64,000 nucleotides of DNA from positions 45,234,001 to 45,298,000 of the forward strand of contig NC_072895.1 of assembly GCF_027943255.1 (NCBI RefSeq), given 5' to 3'. This DNA is from Anastrepha obliqua (lineage: Eukaryota > Arthropoda > Insecta > Diptera > Tephritidae). A program made the position numbers and the translations under genes. The first letter of the stretch is position 1. Every line of letters starts with the position of its first letter. The notes beneath the pieces were generated by a model that ran no database searches, was not told the DNA's origin, and saw nothing but the letters and a program-made list of their open reading frames with translations. This document shows, piece by piece, positions 32,681-43,710 of the stretch.

Positions 32681-33608
32681 AAGGGTGTTTTTTTAGAGGT
32701 TAGGTTTTCAAGAGGAAATAAAACGTATATAATTTAATGTTATGGCCAAGAATTTAGCTTTATTATAAAGATAAGGGTTTGCCATTATGTTTTAAAAATG
32801 ATTTCGGGCAAGTGGCCGTCGCGGCTGGCTCGAATAAATTCCAGCCGAGAGGCCCAATTTTCGACCACTTTTTGCAGCAATTGGGGCCGTATGTCAGCAA
32901 TAACGCGCCGAATATTCTCTTCCAAGACGTCAATCGTCTCGGGCTTATCTGCGTAGACAAGCGACTTCACATAGCCCCACAAGAAATAGTCCAGCGGTGT
33001 TATATCGCACGGTCTTGGAGGCCACGCCACAGGTCCACGGCGCGAGATAATGCGCTCACCAAAAGTTTCCTTCAATAAATCTATTGTTGCGTTGGCTGTA
33101 TGGCATGTAGCGCCGTCTTGTTGGAACCAAAGGTCGTCCACATCAACATCGTCCAATTCAGGCACGAAAAAGTCATTAATCATGGCTCTATAGCGCTCTC
33201 CATTGACTGTAACATTATGGCCGGCTTCATTTTTAAAGAAATATGGACCAATGATTCCTTCTGCCCATAGATCACACCAAACAGTGACTTTTTGAGGATG
33301 TAACGGCGTCTCAGCAATGGCTTGTGGATTATGTTCACTCCAAATGCGACAATTTTGCTTATTGACATACCCATTCAACCAAAAGTGAGCTTCATCGTTG
33401 AACAAAATTTTCTTCGATGCGTCGCGTGAATCGAACCATTATTTTCGTAATAAATTTGCACGATTTGCAAACGTTGTTCAGGTGTAAGTCTATTCATTAT
33501 GAAATGGCAAACCAAACTGAGCATAAATCAAGTGATAGCTGTCAAAAAGACCATATACGAAAAAAGTAGTGCCAACTTGAAAACCTAACCTCTAAAAAAA
33601 ACACCCTT
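32681..33608 (-). mobile_element. DD41D (rosa-type) element, subfamily B, internally deleted
   Basis: TIRs AAGGGTGTTTTTTTAGAGGT and the right-hand complement (ACCTCTAAAAAAAACACCCTT), flanked by TA on both sides (32679-32680 and 33609-33610). The minus-strand coding region runs from the ATG at 33497 (MNRLTPEQRLQIVQIYYEN) but jumps after about 24 codons, losing most of the DNA-binding domain and shifting frame. It then continues as DEAHFWLNGYVNKQNCRIW, WFQQDGATCHTA and TPLDYFLWGYVKSLVY to LPEIIFKT at 32785. There are 41 residues between the second and third catalytic Asp. A copy with the same deletion lies at 57639. Confidence 0.85.
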
Positions 33609-33885
33609 TACATATGTAGATATGTGTGTTTGCACCATGTGTAACATTTATAAAAGACGAATGTGCTTTTTAAAAGTTTAATTGCTTTTATTTTTTTATA
33701 ATTTGTTTTAGTATTGATTATACATACATTTTATGTGTTTATACTTCATTATTTTGAATAATATGAATAATAACACTGTGATCGGATTTCAACATTTATT
33801 TGGCCAAGGGTTTATTAGGAGATCTTAATTAATTGTGGCCTCCTAAGTTCAATGGTGTTTTGTTAGATTGGCTTCGGTTTTCGAG

Positions 33886-34028
33886 ATAACGGTATTTGAA
33901 GATTTATTATGGGCGTCTGATGTTTCACGGCGGCCGCCCTTTTTGGGTAGTCACGCACCAACCCATTCGGCTACGGCGGCCGCCGTGCGACATCAGACGC
34001 CCACAATAAATCTTCAAATGCCGTTATG
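33886..34028. repeat. Long hairpin around a SINE-head fragment
   Basis: The arms at 33886-33938 and 33975-34028 are about 53 bases each and complementary apart from a few mismatches (left ATTTGAAGATTTATTATGGG, right CCCACAATAAATCTTCAAAT). Each arm ends in a GGCGGCCGCC block facing the 36-base loop. The loop reads as the inverted SINE head (AGTCACGCACCAACCCATTC). See findings for possible origins. Confidence 0.75.
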
Positions 34029-34593
34029 GCTGAATGGCTTTGTGAGAATTATTTTGTTGTCAGAAATATACCTACTCGGGTTTTGTTACTGACTGCCGAG
34101 AAGCGACTGCTATTAAAAAAATCTTTCTCTATCAATTGGTGATCATTGGTGGTCATTAAGAAATAACCTAAAACAATAAGATAAAATGATCTGACCTTGA
34201 TGAAATTGAAATTTTGAAATTTGAAAGGTCGAACCAGATTTTGCATCTTCTAAAACACTTAGGCTAAAAAGCCCATTGCCTTTGGAAAGTGAAAGAGTAA
34301 ATAGTCAAGGAGCAAAGGAGAGAAGTAACAGAAGGAAAAAGATAGGATAGAATAGAGGTATAGAGGTAGTTAGACCTGTGAGAATTTTCCAGATTCTATG
34401 AAATTTTACTTGTTCTCATGATATCGGAACCTAAATCTCGTAGCCTTGCTCTAGCAAATGTGGGACACTCACAGAGAAAATGCTCAGGCCATGAATTGTG
34501 TACTGTAGTAATACCGACCACCAACCGAACGTCTTTTCTTCCAAGTTTTAGAAGAAAGTCCGACAGTTTTCTGTTTGGACTTGTCACAAAATA

Positions 34594-35905
34594 CAGGGTG
34601 GCTGATGAATTTTGCTACATTAAGAAACTCAAATAACTTTTTTTTAGTGTATGGAATTCATTTATTTTTTTTTCAAGTTGAAGGTCATTAAATTTTATTA
34701 AATGTAGCTTAACTAGTTTTAAAAATAATTGAATTTAAATGCCACCCATGCTCGTTGACACAAGTGCGGCATCTTAGTAAAAAGTTGTTCATTGCTGCTT
34801 TGAGAGTTGCGACAGGAATAGCCGCAATTGTTGCCCGAATGGATTGTTTTAGTTCATCCAAATTTGTTGGCTTTGTTTTATAAACTTCTTGTTTACATAA
34901 ACCCCACAAGAAAAAGTCAGGTGCAGTAAGGTCAGGCGACCTGGGGGGCCAACGAAATTCGGAGTTTCTTGAAATCAGTTTATTGGGAAATTTTCGTCGC
35001 AACTCTGTCATAACAGTCTGGGCTATGTGAGACGTTGCCCCATCTTGTTGAAACCACACAGAGTTGAAGGGAATTCTCTTTCGGCGTAGTTCTGGATAGA
35101 AAAATTCTTTCAGCATTTTCAAATAACGGTCTCCAGTAACCGTAACGGTGTGACCATTTTCTTCAAAAAAATAAGGCCCGACAATACAGCGTGAAAAAAC
35201 CGCACACCACACTGTCACGCGAAGAGGATGCAATTCCGTCTCGTGGAGTATCTGTGGGTTAGAAGTACTCCATATTCGACAATTTTGTTTGTTCACATTG
35301 CCGTTTAAATCGAAATGGGCCTCATCAGACATGAAAAGGCAGTTTAACATGTTTTGGTCTTCTTCCACCATTTGCAGGATCTTCTGGTAAAATTCCAAGC
35401 GAATCGGCAAGTCTGCTGCATTCAGTTTGTTAACCATTTGAATTTTGTAGGGAAATAAGTCTAAATCTTTGTGCATTATTGTTTGCAAAGACTGTCGGCT
35501 GACACCAAGTTGAGCAGATAAGCTTCTTGTTGAAACCCTTGGATTGCTTTGTATAGCTGCAGCTACAGCAGCGATCGTTTCCTCCGTCCGAACTGGTGGG
35601 TTTCGATGATAAGGCAATCTTGCGACTGTTCCTTGCTCAACAAAATTATTCACCAGTCTCATTATGGTCCATCTGCTCGGGGGATCGCCGCCAAACATCC
35701 GCCTCTACTCTCTCTGTACCAAAACTACGGACTCCAGTGCGTGATAGCGGCGGACTATCCAAATTCTTGTTTGCGTGTCCCAGTTATCCATTTTAATAAA
35801 TTTTAAAGATCAATCTGCAAATTACAACAAAAATGGAACAGATAACTTAAAAAGAAAAAAAGTTATTCAATTTTTTTTTGGTAGCGGCTTTCATCAGCCA
35901 CCCTG
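34594..35905 (-). mobile_element. Near-intact DD41D (rosa-type) transposon
   Basis: 1,312 bp with inverted ends CAGGGTGGCTGATGAA and TTCATCAGCCACCCTG, flanked by TA duplications (34592-34593 and 35906-35907). It encodes one transposase frame on the minus strand (separate entry), interrupted only by a nonsense codon. It lies in an older LINE. It is the best preserved of the nine related elements in the window and by far the most complete coding copy. Confidence 0.92.
34709..35791 (-). pseudogene. DD41D transposase with a single nonsense codon
   Basis: Tc1/mariner superfamily cut-and-paste transposase, acting on the TIRs of its own family. Translation from the ATG at 35791 (MDNWDTQTRIWIVRRYHALE) meets TAG at 35705-35707 (codon 29). 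It then runs open for 329 codons to 34709. The N-terminal half shows paired helix-turn-helix regions (WTIMRLVNNFVEQGTVARL, LSAQLGVSRQSLQTIMHKDL). The catalytic domain has SDEAHFDLNGNVNKQNCRIW, WFQQDGATSHIA and WPPRSPDLTAPDFFLWGLCK. The interval from the Asp of QQD to the Asp of TAPD is 41 residues, hence DD41D. Total length is about 360, normal for the group. No frameshift was seen. The nonsense codon suggests inactivation is recent. Confidence 0.9.
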
Positions 35906-36551
35906 TACTTTGCAGTTCTGCAGCGTTTCTAGACCGGACCATCGCTCTTTATGTAGCTTGATCCACACTTGGCCAATTCATCGACAATTTCATTCCGTTG
36001 GACCTCGCATTGTCTTGGAACCCATATACGTACAAGCTTTTTCTGTCTTGCACCAGAATTAAGCTTCTTCTTACATTCTTGAACAATCTTTGAGGTTAGC
36101 TTTGCAATCTCCAGATCTTTAGTGCAGTCTGACTGTCACTGTCAATCTGTTTCCATCTCCTCTCAATTATCCATTCTGCTACTTTCAAAATGGCAAAAAT
36201 TACCGTTTGGAAAACAGTTTCACTTCCTCCCAAAGCGTAATGGTATTTATTACTCTCACAATGGGTATGAAACTATGGGTTTATACCCTAAGGTCGTCCT
36301 TAAATGCCAAAAACAGTGGATACTGCTCCGATAGCATCTTAAATATTTCTCTATATGTCGAAATTGCGCCTTCGTGCCAGAAGCCATATTTATGGAGTTG
36401 TTTCTTAAGATCCAAGGGGAGTAATAAAGCATACCATTTAGGGAATTGCCGGAGGTTGTACTCATGTATAGTCCCCAAAGCGTGAACTTAATCATAGTCC
36501 GTCTCCAGGAAACCACCAAAGCATAAGTGATGATTGGGTTGACGCTTTATA

Positions 36552-37435
36552 AAGGGTGGTTAAATTTCAAGGGCCGATGTGAACCACACCTAAACGTCAA
36601 GTCTTTTTCTGCATTTCATTTGATATTTTCCAATTTCAGACTAACTCAATTTGAACCATGGAAAGATACACAATCGAGCAACGCGTTAAAGTTATTCAGG
36701 CTTATTATGAAAACGGACGTTGAAATCAAAATGCATATCGCGCACTACGTGAACAAAATCATCTTCAGTGATGAGGCACATTTTCACCTCAGTGGATTCG
36801 TCAATAAGCAGAATTGCCGCATCTGGGCGAATAATAATCCAAGAGTGATTGCCGAAAAACCAATGCACCCACAAAGAGTGACTGTTTGGTGCGGTTTATG
36901 GGCCGGCGGCATCATCGGGCCGTATTTTTTCCAAAATGAGGCCGGTCGGGCAGTTACTGTGAATAGTGTTCACTATCGTGAGATTATAACGAACTTTTTA
37001 TGGCCCAAATTGAAGGATATGGATGTGGACGATATGTGGTTTCAACAGGACGATGCCACTTGTCACACAGCTAACGAAACAATGGTTCTTTTGCGCCAAG
37101 ATCATGTAATTTGACATCGTCGGACTTCTTTCTTTGGGGCTATTTGAAAGAAAAGGTGTACGTCGATAAGCCAGCAACAATTCAGGAGCTAAAGGATGAG
37201 ATAATTCGGCACATTAACGACATAGAACCTCAATTATGCCTCAGCGTCATCGAAAATTTGGACCATCGGATGGAGGTGTGCCGCCGAGGCCACGGTGGCC
37301 AATTGGCCGATATTTTGCTCCATACGTAATTAAATCATACCAATATTATCATAATAAAGGGAAATTGTAATAATTTCCTAAAAAAATTGTATTTTATTCA
37401 AAATCAACACCGGCCCTTGAAACTTAACTACCCTT
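36552..37435 (+). mobile_element. DD41D (rosa-type) element, subfamily A, internally deleted
   Basis: TIRs AAGGGTGGTTAAATTTCAAG and its complement near 37412-37435, flanked by TA. The transposase begins at 36659 (MERYTIEQRVKVIQAYYENG). After about 20 codons it jumps to DEAHFHLSGFVNKQNCRIWA, then WFQQDDATCHTANETM, with the glycine of QQDGA changed to Asp. After a frameshift around 37107 it continues as SSDFFLWGYLKEKVYVDKPA to LADILLHT at 37329. A sister copy on the other strand is at 50856. Confidence 0.85.
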
Positions 37436-37680
37436 TATATCCACCAGACCACAGCAGGTTTCAGACCCCAGGTTTTGCCAAGGGCTCTACGACATTGTTG
37501 AAAGATCTTCTTCCACCTTCAGCAAAACATGTGTTTCCCAAGTCAGTTTTTTATCCAAGATTACTCCTAGATATTTAACTTTCTCAGAGAGACTGAGTGT
37601 CACACCTTTCACTACTGGAAGACTAAGTCCATCCATCTTGATGATTTTCAGGAATAATTGAGATTATAATAGATTAGACC

Positions 37681-38236
37681 CGTCTAAAATGTTGGCAGAA
37701 TAGCTTTATAATTGCGGGAGTTATTTACAAAAAAGTTAAAATTAGGAAATCTTTCTAAAAAAATAGTAAAAAACAAAATTAAAGACATTAAAATGTTTTG
37801 AAAACTGATTTTTGCATCGTATATTAGTAATAATTATAATTAAAAGCGTTTCATTTCAGAATTGATGATGTAAGCTGGTTTTTAAATGAGCTCTTCGCGG
37901 TCCAAAAAAAATTTTCAACTACCAGTATCTCGAAATTCTGCACCAATCCGATGAAAGGGGGAGGCCGTGTGAATTTAGAAGACCCCAATTAAGGAGGATG
38001 GTTCCATGTGTAGAAGTCCACGCAAGTGGGGAAAGTTACTAATCGCCATTCACTTGGGAGTGGCCAGGACGATTCGTCTGCAAATGGTGCAAGCAGCTCA
38101 CAACGTCCGGGATTAGCCCACGTATCCTCTGGGTAGCTTCCGAACACCCGTTCGGGAGTGAGCTAACGTGAGAAGGCGAAGCATTCCAGCATAGCTGGTT
38201 GTGCGCTGGAGCTGGGTTTGGGACCCGCCACTTAAG
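37681..38236. other. Spacer with possible 5' part of the following LINE
   Basis: The first half is AT-rich. From about 37960 the sequence becomes GC-richer (GGGAGGCCGTGTGAATTTAG onward) without a convincing frame. It is probably the eroded 5' region of the RTE-like element that follows. Confidence 0.35.
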
Positions 38237-39547
38237 TGTGCTCTGCCCAATCCATAAGGAGGGGATCCTGCAATCTGTGCCTATTACCGCGGGATTAGTC
38301 TTCTAAATATCGCCTATAAGGTTCTAGCGAGCGTATTGTGTGAAAGGCTGAAGCCCACCGTCAACCAACTGATTGGACCTTATCAGTGTGGCTTCAGACA
38401 TGGAAAGTCTACCGTCGACCAAATATTTACAGTGGAAAAGACCCACGAAAGGAGAATCGACACACACCATCTTTTCGTCGACTTCAAAGCTGTATTCGAC
38501 AGTACGGAAAGGAGTTACCTGTATGCCGCTATGTCTGAATTTGGTATCCCCGCAAAACTAATACGGCTTTGCAAGATGACGTTGCTCAACACCAGCAGCG
38601 CCGTCAGAATTGGGAAGGACCTCTCCGAGCCGTTTGATACCAAACGAGGTTTCAGACAAGGTGACTCGCTGTCGTGTGACTTCTTTAACCTGATGTTGGA
38701 GAGCATCGTACGAGCCGCAGAACTTAATCGCTCAGGCACAATATTTTATAAGAGCGTACAATTGTTGGCGTATGCCGATGATATTGATATCATCGGCCTT
38801 AACAACCGCGCTGTTAGTTCTGCCTTCTCCAAACTGGATAAAGAGGCAAAGCGAATGGGTTTGGTGGTGAACGAGGACAAAACGAAGTACCTCCTGTCTT
38901 CAAACAAACAGTCGGCGCACTCGCGTATCGGCACCCACGTCACTGTTGACAGTTATAATTTCAAGGTTGTAAAAGACTTCGTTTATTTAGGAACCAGCAT
39001 TAAGACCGATAACAATGTCAGCCTTGAAATCCAACGTAGAATCTCTCTTGCCAACAAGTGCTACTTCGGACTAAGTAGGCAACTGAGCAGTAAAGTCCTC
39101 TCTCGACGAACAAAACTAACACTCTACAAGACTCTCATCATGCCCGTCCTGACGTATGGCCCGTCCGATGAAGCGACGCTTGGAGTGTTCGAGAGAAAGA
39201 TTCTGCGTAAAATTTTTGGACCTTTGCACGTTGGCAACGGCGAATATCGCAGACGATGGAACGATGAGCTGTATGAGCTTTACCACGACATAGACATAGC
39301 GCAGCGAATAAAGATCCAGCGGCTACGTTGGCTGGGTCATGTCGTCCGAATGGATACAAACGCTCCGGCTTTGAAAGTATTCGATGCGGTACCAGCTGGT
39401 GGTAGTAGAGGAAGAGGAAGGCCTCCTCTGCGTTGGAAAGATCAGGTGGAGAAGGACTTGGCTTCACTTGGTGTTCCCAATTGGCGCCGATTAGCACGAG
39501 AAAAAAACGACTGGCGCGCTTTGTTAAACTTGGCCAAAATCACGTAA
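38237..39547 (+). pseudogene. RTE-like LINE reverse transcriptase, 5'-truncated
   Basis: The coding region starts in another frame near 38237 (VLCPIHKEG) and shifts by one base near 38262 into YYRGISLLNIAYKVLASVLC. The open frame from 38336 gives 403 residues. RT motifs are visible: PYQCGFRHGKSTVDQIF, LFVDFKAVFDS (motif A), GFRQGDSLSCDFFNLMLE (motif B), LLAYADDIDIIG (catalytic YADD at 38771-38782), VVNEDKTKYL and FVYLGTSIKTDN. The conserved C-terminal RLRWLGHVVRMD and GRGRPPLRWKDQVEKDLASL follow. Between VLTYG and SDEATLG several residues normally present are missing, a small in-frame deletion. The endonuclease domain is absent, so the copy is dead. It ends with short GAA repeats after the stop. 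Confidence 0.8.
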
Positions 39548-42142
39548 GCGGTTATCGCGCCAATTAAGAAGAAGAATTAAGTAAAATCACCTATCAAAAC
39601 CTTTGCGCAAATTTGAACTTGCACAGCGAATTAATAATATTTACATATCACTGATATGTGTTTATGCCAAATTTCTTCAAAATGTTGTGTGCGTTTTGAT
39701 GATTTCTCAAAAATACTCAAATATATTGAAACTTAAAGATTTTTGGCACTGAAACTTAAATGACTTTTAAGAGAAAAACTTTCTCTTAGTAGAAATTTAT
39801 GGGACTCGAAGGTTTACCGTTGTTTTTTAAGACAGGACATTAATTGAGAAAAATTCTCTTTAATTTAATGCAGCATGTCCAATCACGCATACGAGTAGCT
39901 ATGCCAGCCCATATAAATTGAGCAGGTTTAAAAGGTGTTTGACAACAGCTCAAAAGCATAAAAAATAAATTATAATTCGATTGAGAAAAAATTTAATGTT
40001 TAATTAAAACTACTTAAGTAATTAATATATAAGTATTTATATTATTTTATACACCGTCCAAAGTGCGGTTTATAAGCACAAAAAAAGCTATATACAAGCT
40101 TGTGTACTTATAACGCATTTGTATTAATTTATATGTAATACATATATGCAATTACTCACGCATACATACATAGATACATACATACATACAATATTTGCAG
40201 TGTCAAAGTAAATGTCTACTTTTATTGCGCCTTTCGCCTGCATTGATACACTTTTGACACCTTATCAGCTAACTGACAATTCATATTATGTATACATATG
40301 TATAATATATGTATGTATGTATTTATATGACACATAATATGAATGAATTTACTTATGTACATATACATATGATAAGCACCATGGCCAGAATAAAAAAAAA
40401 CACCAAATAAAATATTGAACTCATCGTAATTCGAATGAGGCCATTTCTCTGAAATAAATTACATTTATGGCAGTGCGGAATTTCGGTATTACTTAGTAAT
40501 CTGCATATCGTTAATTTAGTATAAAGCTAATAAAATATAAATTTCTGCAAATACTCTTTCATTTTGCAGTTTTATAGTAAATATATTCACTAATTTAATG
40601 GTGATTATTTTGTTAATTTGATATATCTATTAGGCGATGATACATCTACTGAAGTCGAATAAAAACTCTATTTAGAAAAAAAATCAGTTGTAACTCTTGG
40701 TGCATAACTTTCGCTGGCTAAAAGTTCTCAAGCACTAAATAAGCGTCTCTTATGCATTTTACTGTCACTTTGCTCTCTAAATTTGTATGTGATGGCTAAT
40801 TTTTTTGGCGTTACCTAACGTGTACTTGCAAAAATGACAAAATTTTGTGTTCTTGAACGCAACTAGATTGTTTCTAAAAGTGATCGTCTCTCGGCAGGCA
40901 AAGGCAAATCAAACAAACGAGAACATATTTCTTAACAACCAACTCTCTTTAGGAGTTGGCTTCTTCGTAATAGCATACATATGTAAATATTTTTTTCCTT
41001 TTTGTTTTTTTTTTTCCTTTATTGATCACATTATTTTTTAGCACACAACAAGTCGCTAAACTTACGGCCTTTTTCTATTCTATTCAACGATAAGTATTTG
41101 CGGTATTAAAGGCCTTCGATTTGCCACTTCTCTGCTTCCTATCTCTGGGCTCTGCTCACTTGACGAAATATGTCCAAGTGAAAACAATAACAAAGTTATC
41201 GAGCAAGACTCGTCGCTAACGAGTATGGTTATACCTCATAAAACTTGTATAAACCACTTTATTCACAAACAAATGTAGAAGCTCTTTTCCAGCGCTACCA
41301 AGATATGTTTATTTGTATCAATTGCTTCATCTATTCGCCACTTGATACGCCTGGGCGAAACGAAAAGGCCTATTATAATTCAAGATCAGCTCCCATATCC
41401 TTCATGAAGTGGCCGATTAGTCTGGCAGAGGTGCTCACCGAAATATTCGCATTGAAGGCCACATGAAAGCTGTGCAGCAGGAGAAGGAAGGAGCTGTCCA
41501 TAAAGTTTGGAAATACTGTTCTGGTTATTATGATGAAAATTTAAGATTATTTGGGTTTAAGAAAATCAAAAATTTAACAAAAAAAGTTGTTACATTTTGT
41601 TGCATGCGTAAATCCCGACCACACTTTTGCTTAGTATGTTTTAATAAAGCTCATTAAAAGTATATTTGACAACATTCATTCAGGTAACATTTATCTTTTA
41701 ACTTCAATATTATTACGGCCCCACGAAAAATGTTACGATGGTCCTCATCTTTTCCCATGGCCGGCGCCGGTCCCCAGCAATCTGGGTCGCACCCAACGTG
41801 ATAATGACAAGGTAAGTCTTATTTGGCCGGCTCTGTGTTGTAAAATAATACAGACTGCGATATTGATGGGTTGACTTGACTTTTTCTTAAGTCACAACCC
41901 TTTGTCTAAAAGCGACAATCGCCAGATGCCTTCAAGGTTAATACAACCCAGACCATTGCTCTAACTCAGCCGGATCTATGAACTAGTCATTGGAAATTAT
42001 ACCTCTCAAAGCCGTGCCGCGGCGGATACTTGAGTGCTGTAATTTCTTATACATAATGATATACTTGGACTTTTCAAATAAAAAAAGAATTTTCGTCGGT
42101 CGTTCGACTCGACCTTAAAACCTTCTAAAGGGTTTTTCTCCC
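39548..42142. other. Large non-coding spacer
   Basis: AT-rich, with CATACATA/TATGTATG microsatellite tracts (about 40160-40200 and 40300-40375). Open frames at 41245-41657 are short and show no recognised domain. A GC-richer piece near 41715-41850 (CCATGGCCGGCGCCGG) is unassigned. No RNA gene was recognised. Confidence 0.4.
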
Positions 42143-42412
42143 GTGGCGGCCGCCGTAGCCGAATTATTGCAGTTGGTGCGTGACTACCATTCGAAAGTGC
42201 GTAGGTTCGAATCTCCGTGTATGAACATCCAATAATAGAAACAGTTTTTTCTAATAACGATCGGCAGGCAATCGAAAACCTCCATGGGTATTTCTGTCAT
42301 GAAAAATCTCCTTATAAAAAGCATTTGCCGTTCGGAGTCTGCTTAAAACTGTAGGCCCTTCTATTTGCAGAACAAGAGGAGCTCGGCCGAACACTTAACA
42401 AAAGTGTCAATT
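42143..42412 (+). mobile_element. tRNA-derived SINE, copy 3 (diverged)
   Basis: The head reads GTGGCGGCCGCCGTAGCCGA, then TTGGTGCGTGACTACCATTC and the B box GGTTCGAATCTC, which is intact. The body is shortened (GATCGGCAGGCAATCG, GAGGAGCTCGGCCGAACACT) and the TA-rich tail is lost. It abuts the next element at 42418. Confidence 0.75.
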
Positions 42413-42600
42413 ACTTATTGACGTGATAACGTCTTATAATTCGATGTAGCCGGCTGCACGCACCAAAAAATGCGTCGTTATCTTGCTCATGCGTCGTTAC
42501 CTTGCTTGAACTGCAAGCGAGAGCGCGGAACGAACGACAAAGAGGCACAATCGGCCCCCGCGTTGGACATCTGGCTCTCTCCTACTTGAGTGAGCATATA

Positions 42601-43353
42601 CAGGGTCCGCCATATAATTTTACGGAATTAAAAATGCTATAAAAAAGAAACTATTCAATATTTTTCCAAACTGTTTTTTCATTTTGAAGTACAATTCTTC
42701 CGGTTAATGATGGAATACAACTTCATTCATATGACTGCCTCGGCTATGCTGTCAAATCGCAGCTCCGAGGCGGCCAAACGAGATCAGAATTTCGCAGTGC
42801 GCAAAAGATTGATCGTAGCATTCGCTGTGTGGCAAGTAGCGCCATCTTGTTGGAACCAAATGCCACCAATATCCTCCTCTTCAATTTCTCGGAACAAAAA
42901 TTCGTTTAACATGGCCCGGTAACGCTCTCCATTGACGGTTACGGCCACTCCTCGCTCATTTCGCTCGAAGAAAAATGGACCAATGATGCGTCTCGACCAA
43001 AATCCGCACCAAACAGTGACTCGTTGTGAATGCATCGGCTTTTCTTTGAGTGCGTGCGGGTTTTCTGAGCCCCAAATGCAATTTTGCTTGTTAACATACC
43101 CGCCGAGATGGAAATGAGCTTCATCCGAAAAGATGATTTTTCGGTAAAAGTCTTCATCTTCTTCAAGTCGATCCCAAGCCCATGAAGCGAAGCGAAAACG
43201 CAATATTTCCCAGCGTTCTTTGAGCGTATACACAACCATTTTCGTTCAGCGGAAGAATAAAACTAATTTTCTGTCAAATCAGATGACAGCTTAGTGTTAC
43301 TATTCTTCAAATAATACCTAGTTCAAATCCCTAACGATAGATGGCGGGCCCTG
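42601..43353 (-). mobile_element. DD41D (rosa-type) element, third TIR type, deleted
   Basis: TIRs CAGGGTCCGCCATATAATTT and AGATGGCGGGCCCTG, flanked by TA (42599-42600 and 43354-43355). The minus-strand coding region (43239-42784) begins MVVYTLKERWEILRFRF and then runs directly into DFYRKIIFSDEAHFHLGGYV. It continues through HSQRVTVWCGFWSRRIIGPF and GIWFQQDGATCHTANATINL and stops. The DNA-binding domain and the third catalytic Asp are missing, so it depends on help from another copy. Confidence 0.85.
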
Positions 43354-43710
43354 TATATGCGCATATGTATGTATATAAATTCACATATTTGTATTTGCAT
43401 ATGCCTTCTTCCTGTGTGCATGGTAATGAACCATTTCTCTGTTGAGAATAGGACGATGATAGGAAAAGTAGGAAATGAAAAAGTCAAATCGATGATGGTG
43501 CCTCTTAGTGCTGTTGACTTATTAACGTCTGATGCACAATCGAAATTGAAGATATCTTTCATGAATTTGATAAATGTTTCGTAAGTTTTCACGTTTGTGT
43601 AAATGTAACTTGATCAATTACATTGCGATTCCATTTACCTCCTTCTCTATATCCATACAAAATATCTATCAAACAAATAAAATTAAAATTTTCTTTTGAA
43701 AAAATGCAAC

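Larger units (their letters stand above)
34250..37680 (-). mobile_element. LINE (I/R1-like) remnant split by two DD41D insertions
   Basis: Minus-strand pieces lie in LINE order. From 37620 down, KLPVVKGVTLSLSEKVKYLG and LTWETHV belong to the RT thumb region. Around 36050-35930 an RNase H C-terminus gives RIWVPRQCEVQRNEIVDELA, with the expected NE...DELA pattern. At 34560-34400 come FLLKLGRKDVRLVVGIT and HFLCECPTFARARLRDLGSD, the CxC...C tail that follows RNase H. These pieces are separated by elements at 34594-35905 and 36552-37435, inserted later. All frames are broken. The boundaries at 34250 and 37680 are approximate. Confidence 0.65.

Noticed and set aside
41245..41657. Two short adjacent plus-strand frames
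   Set aside because: No domain or TE similarity was recognised, and frame lengths are within chance for this composition.
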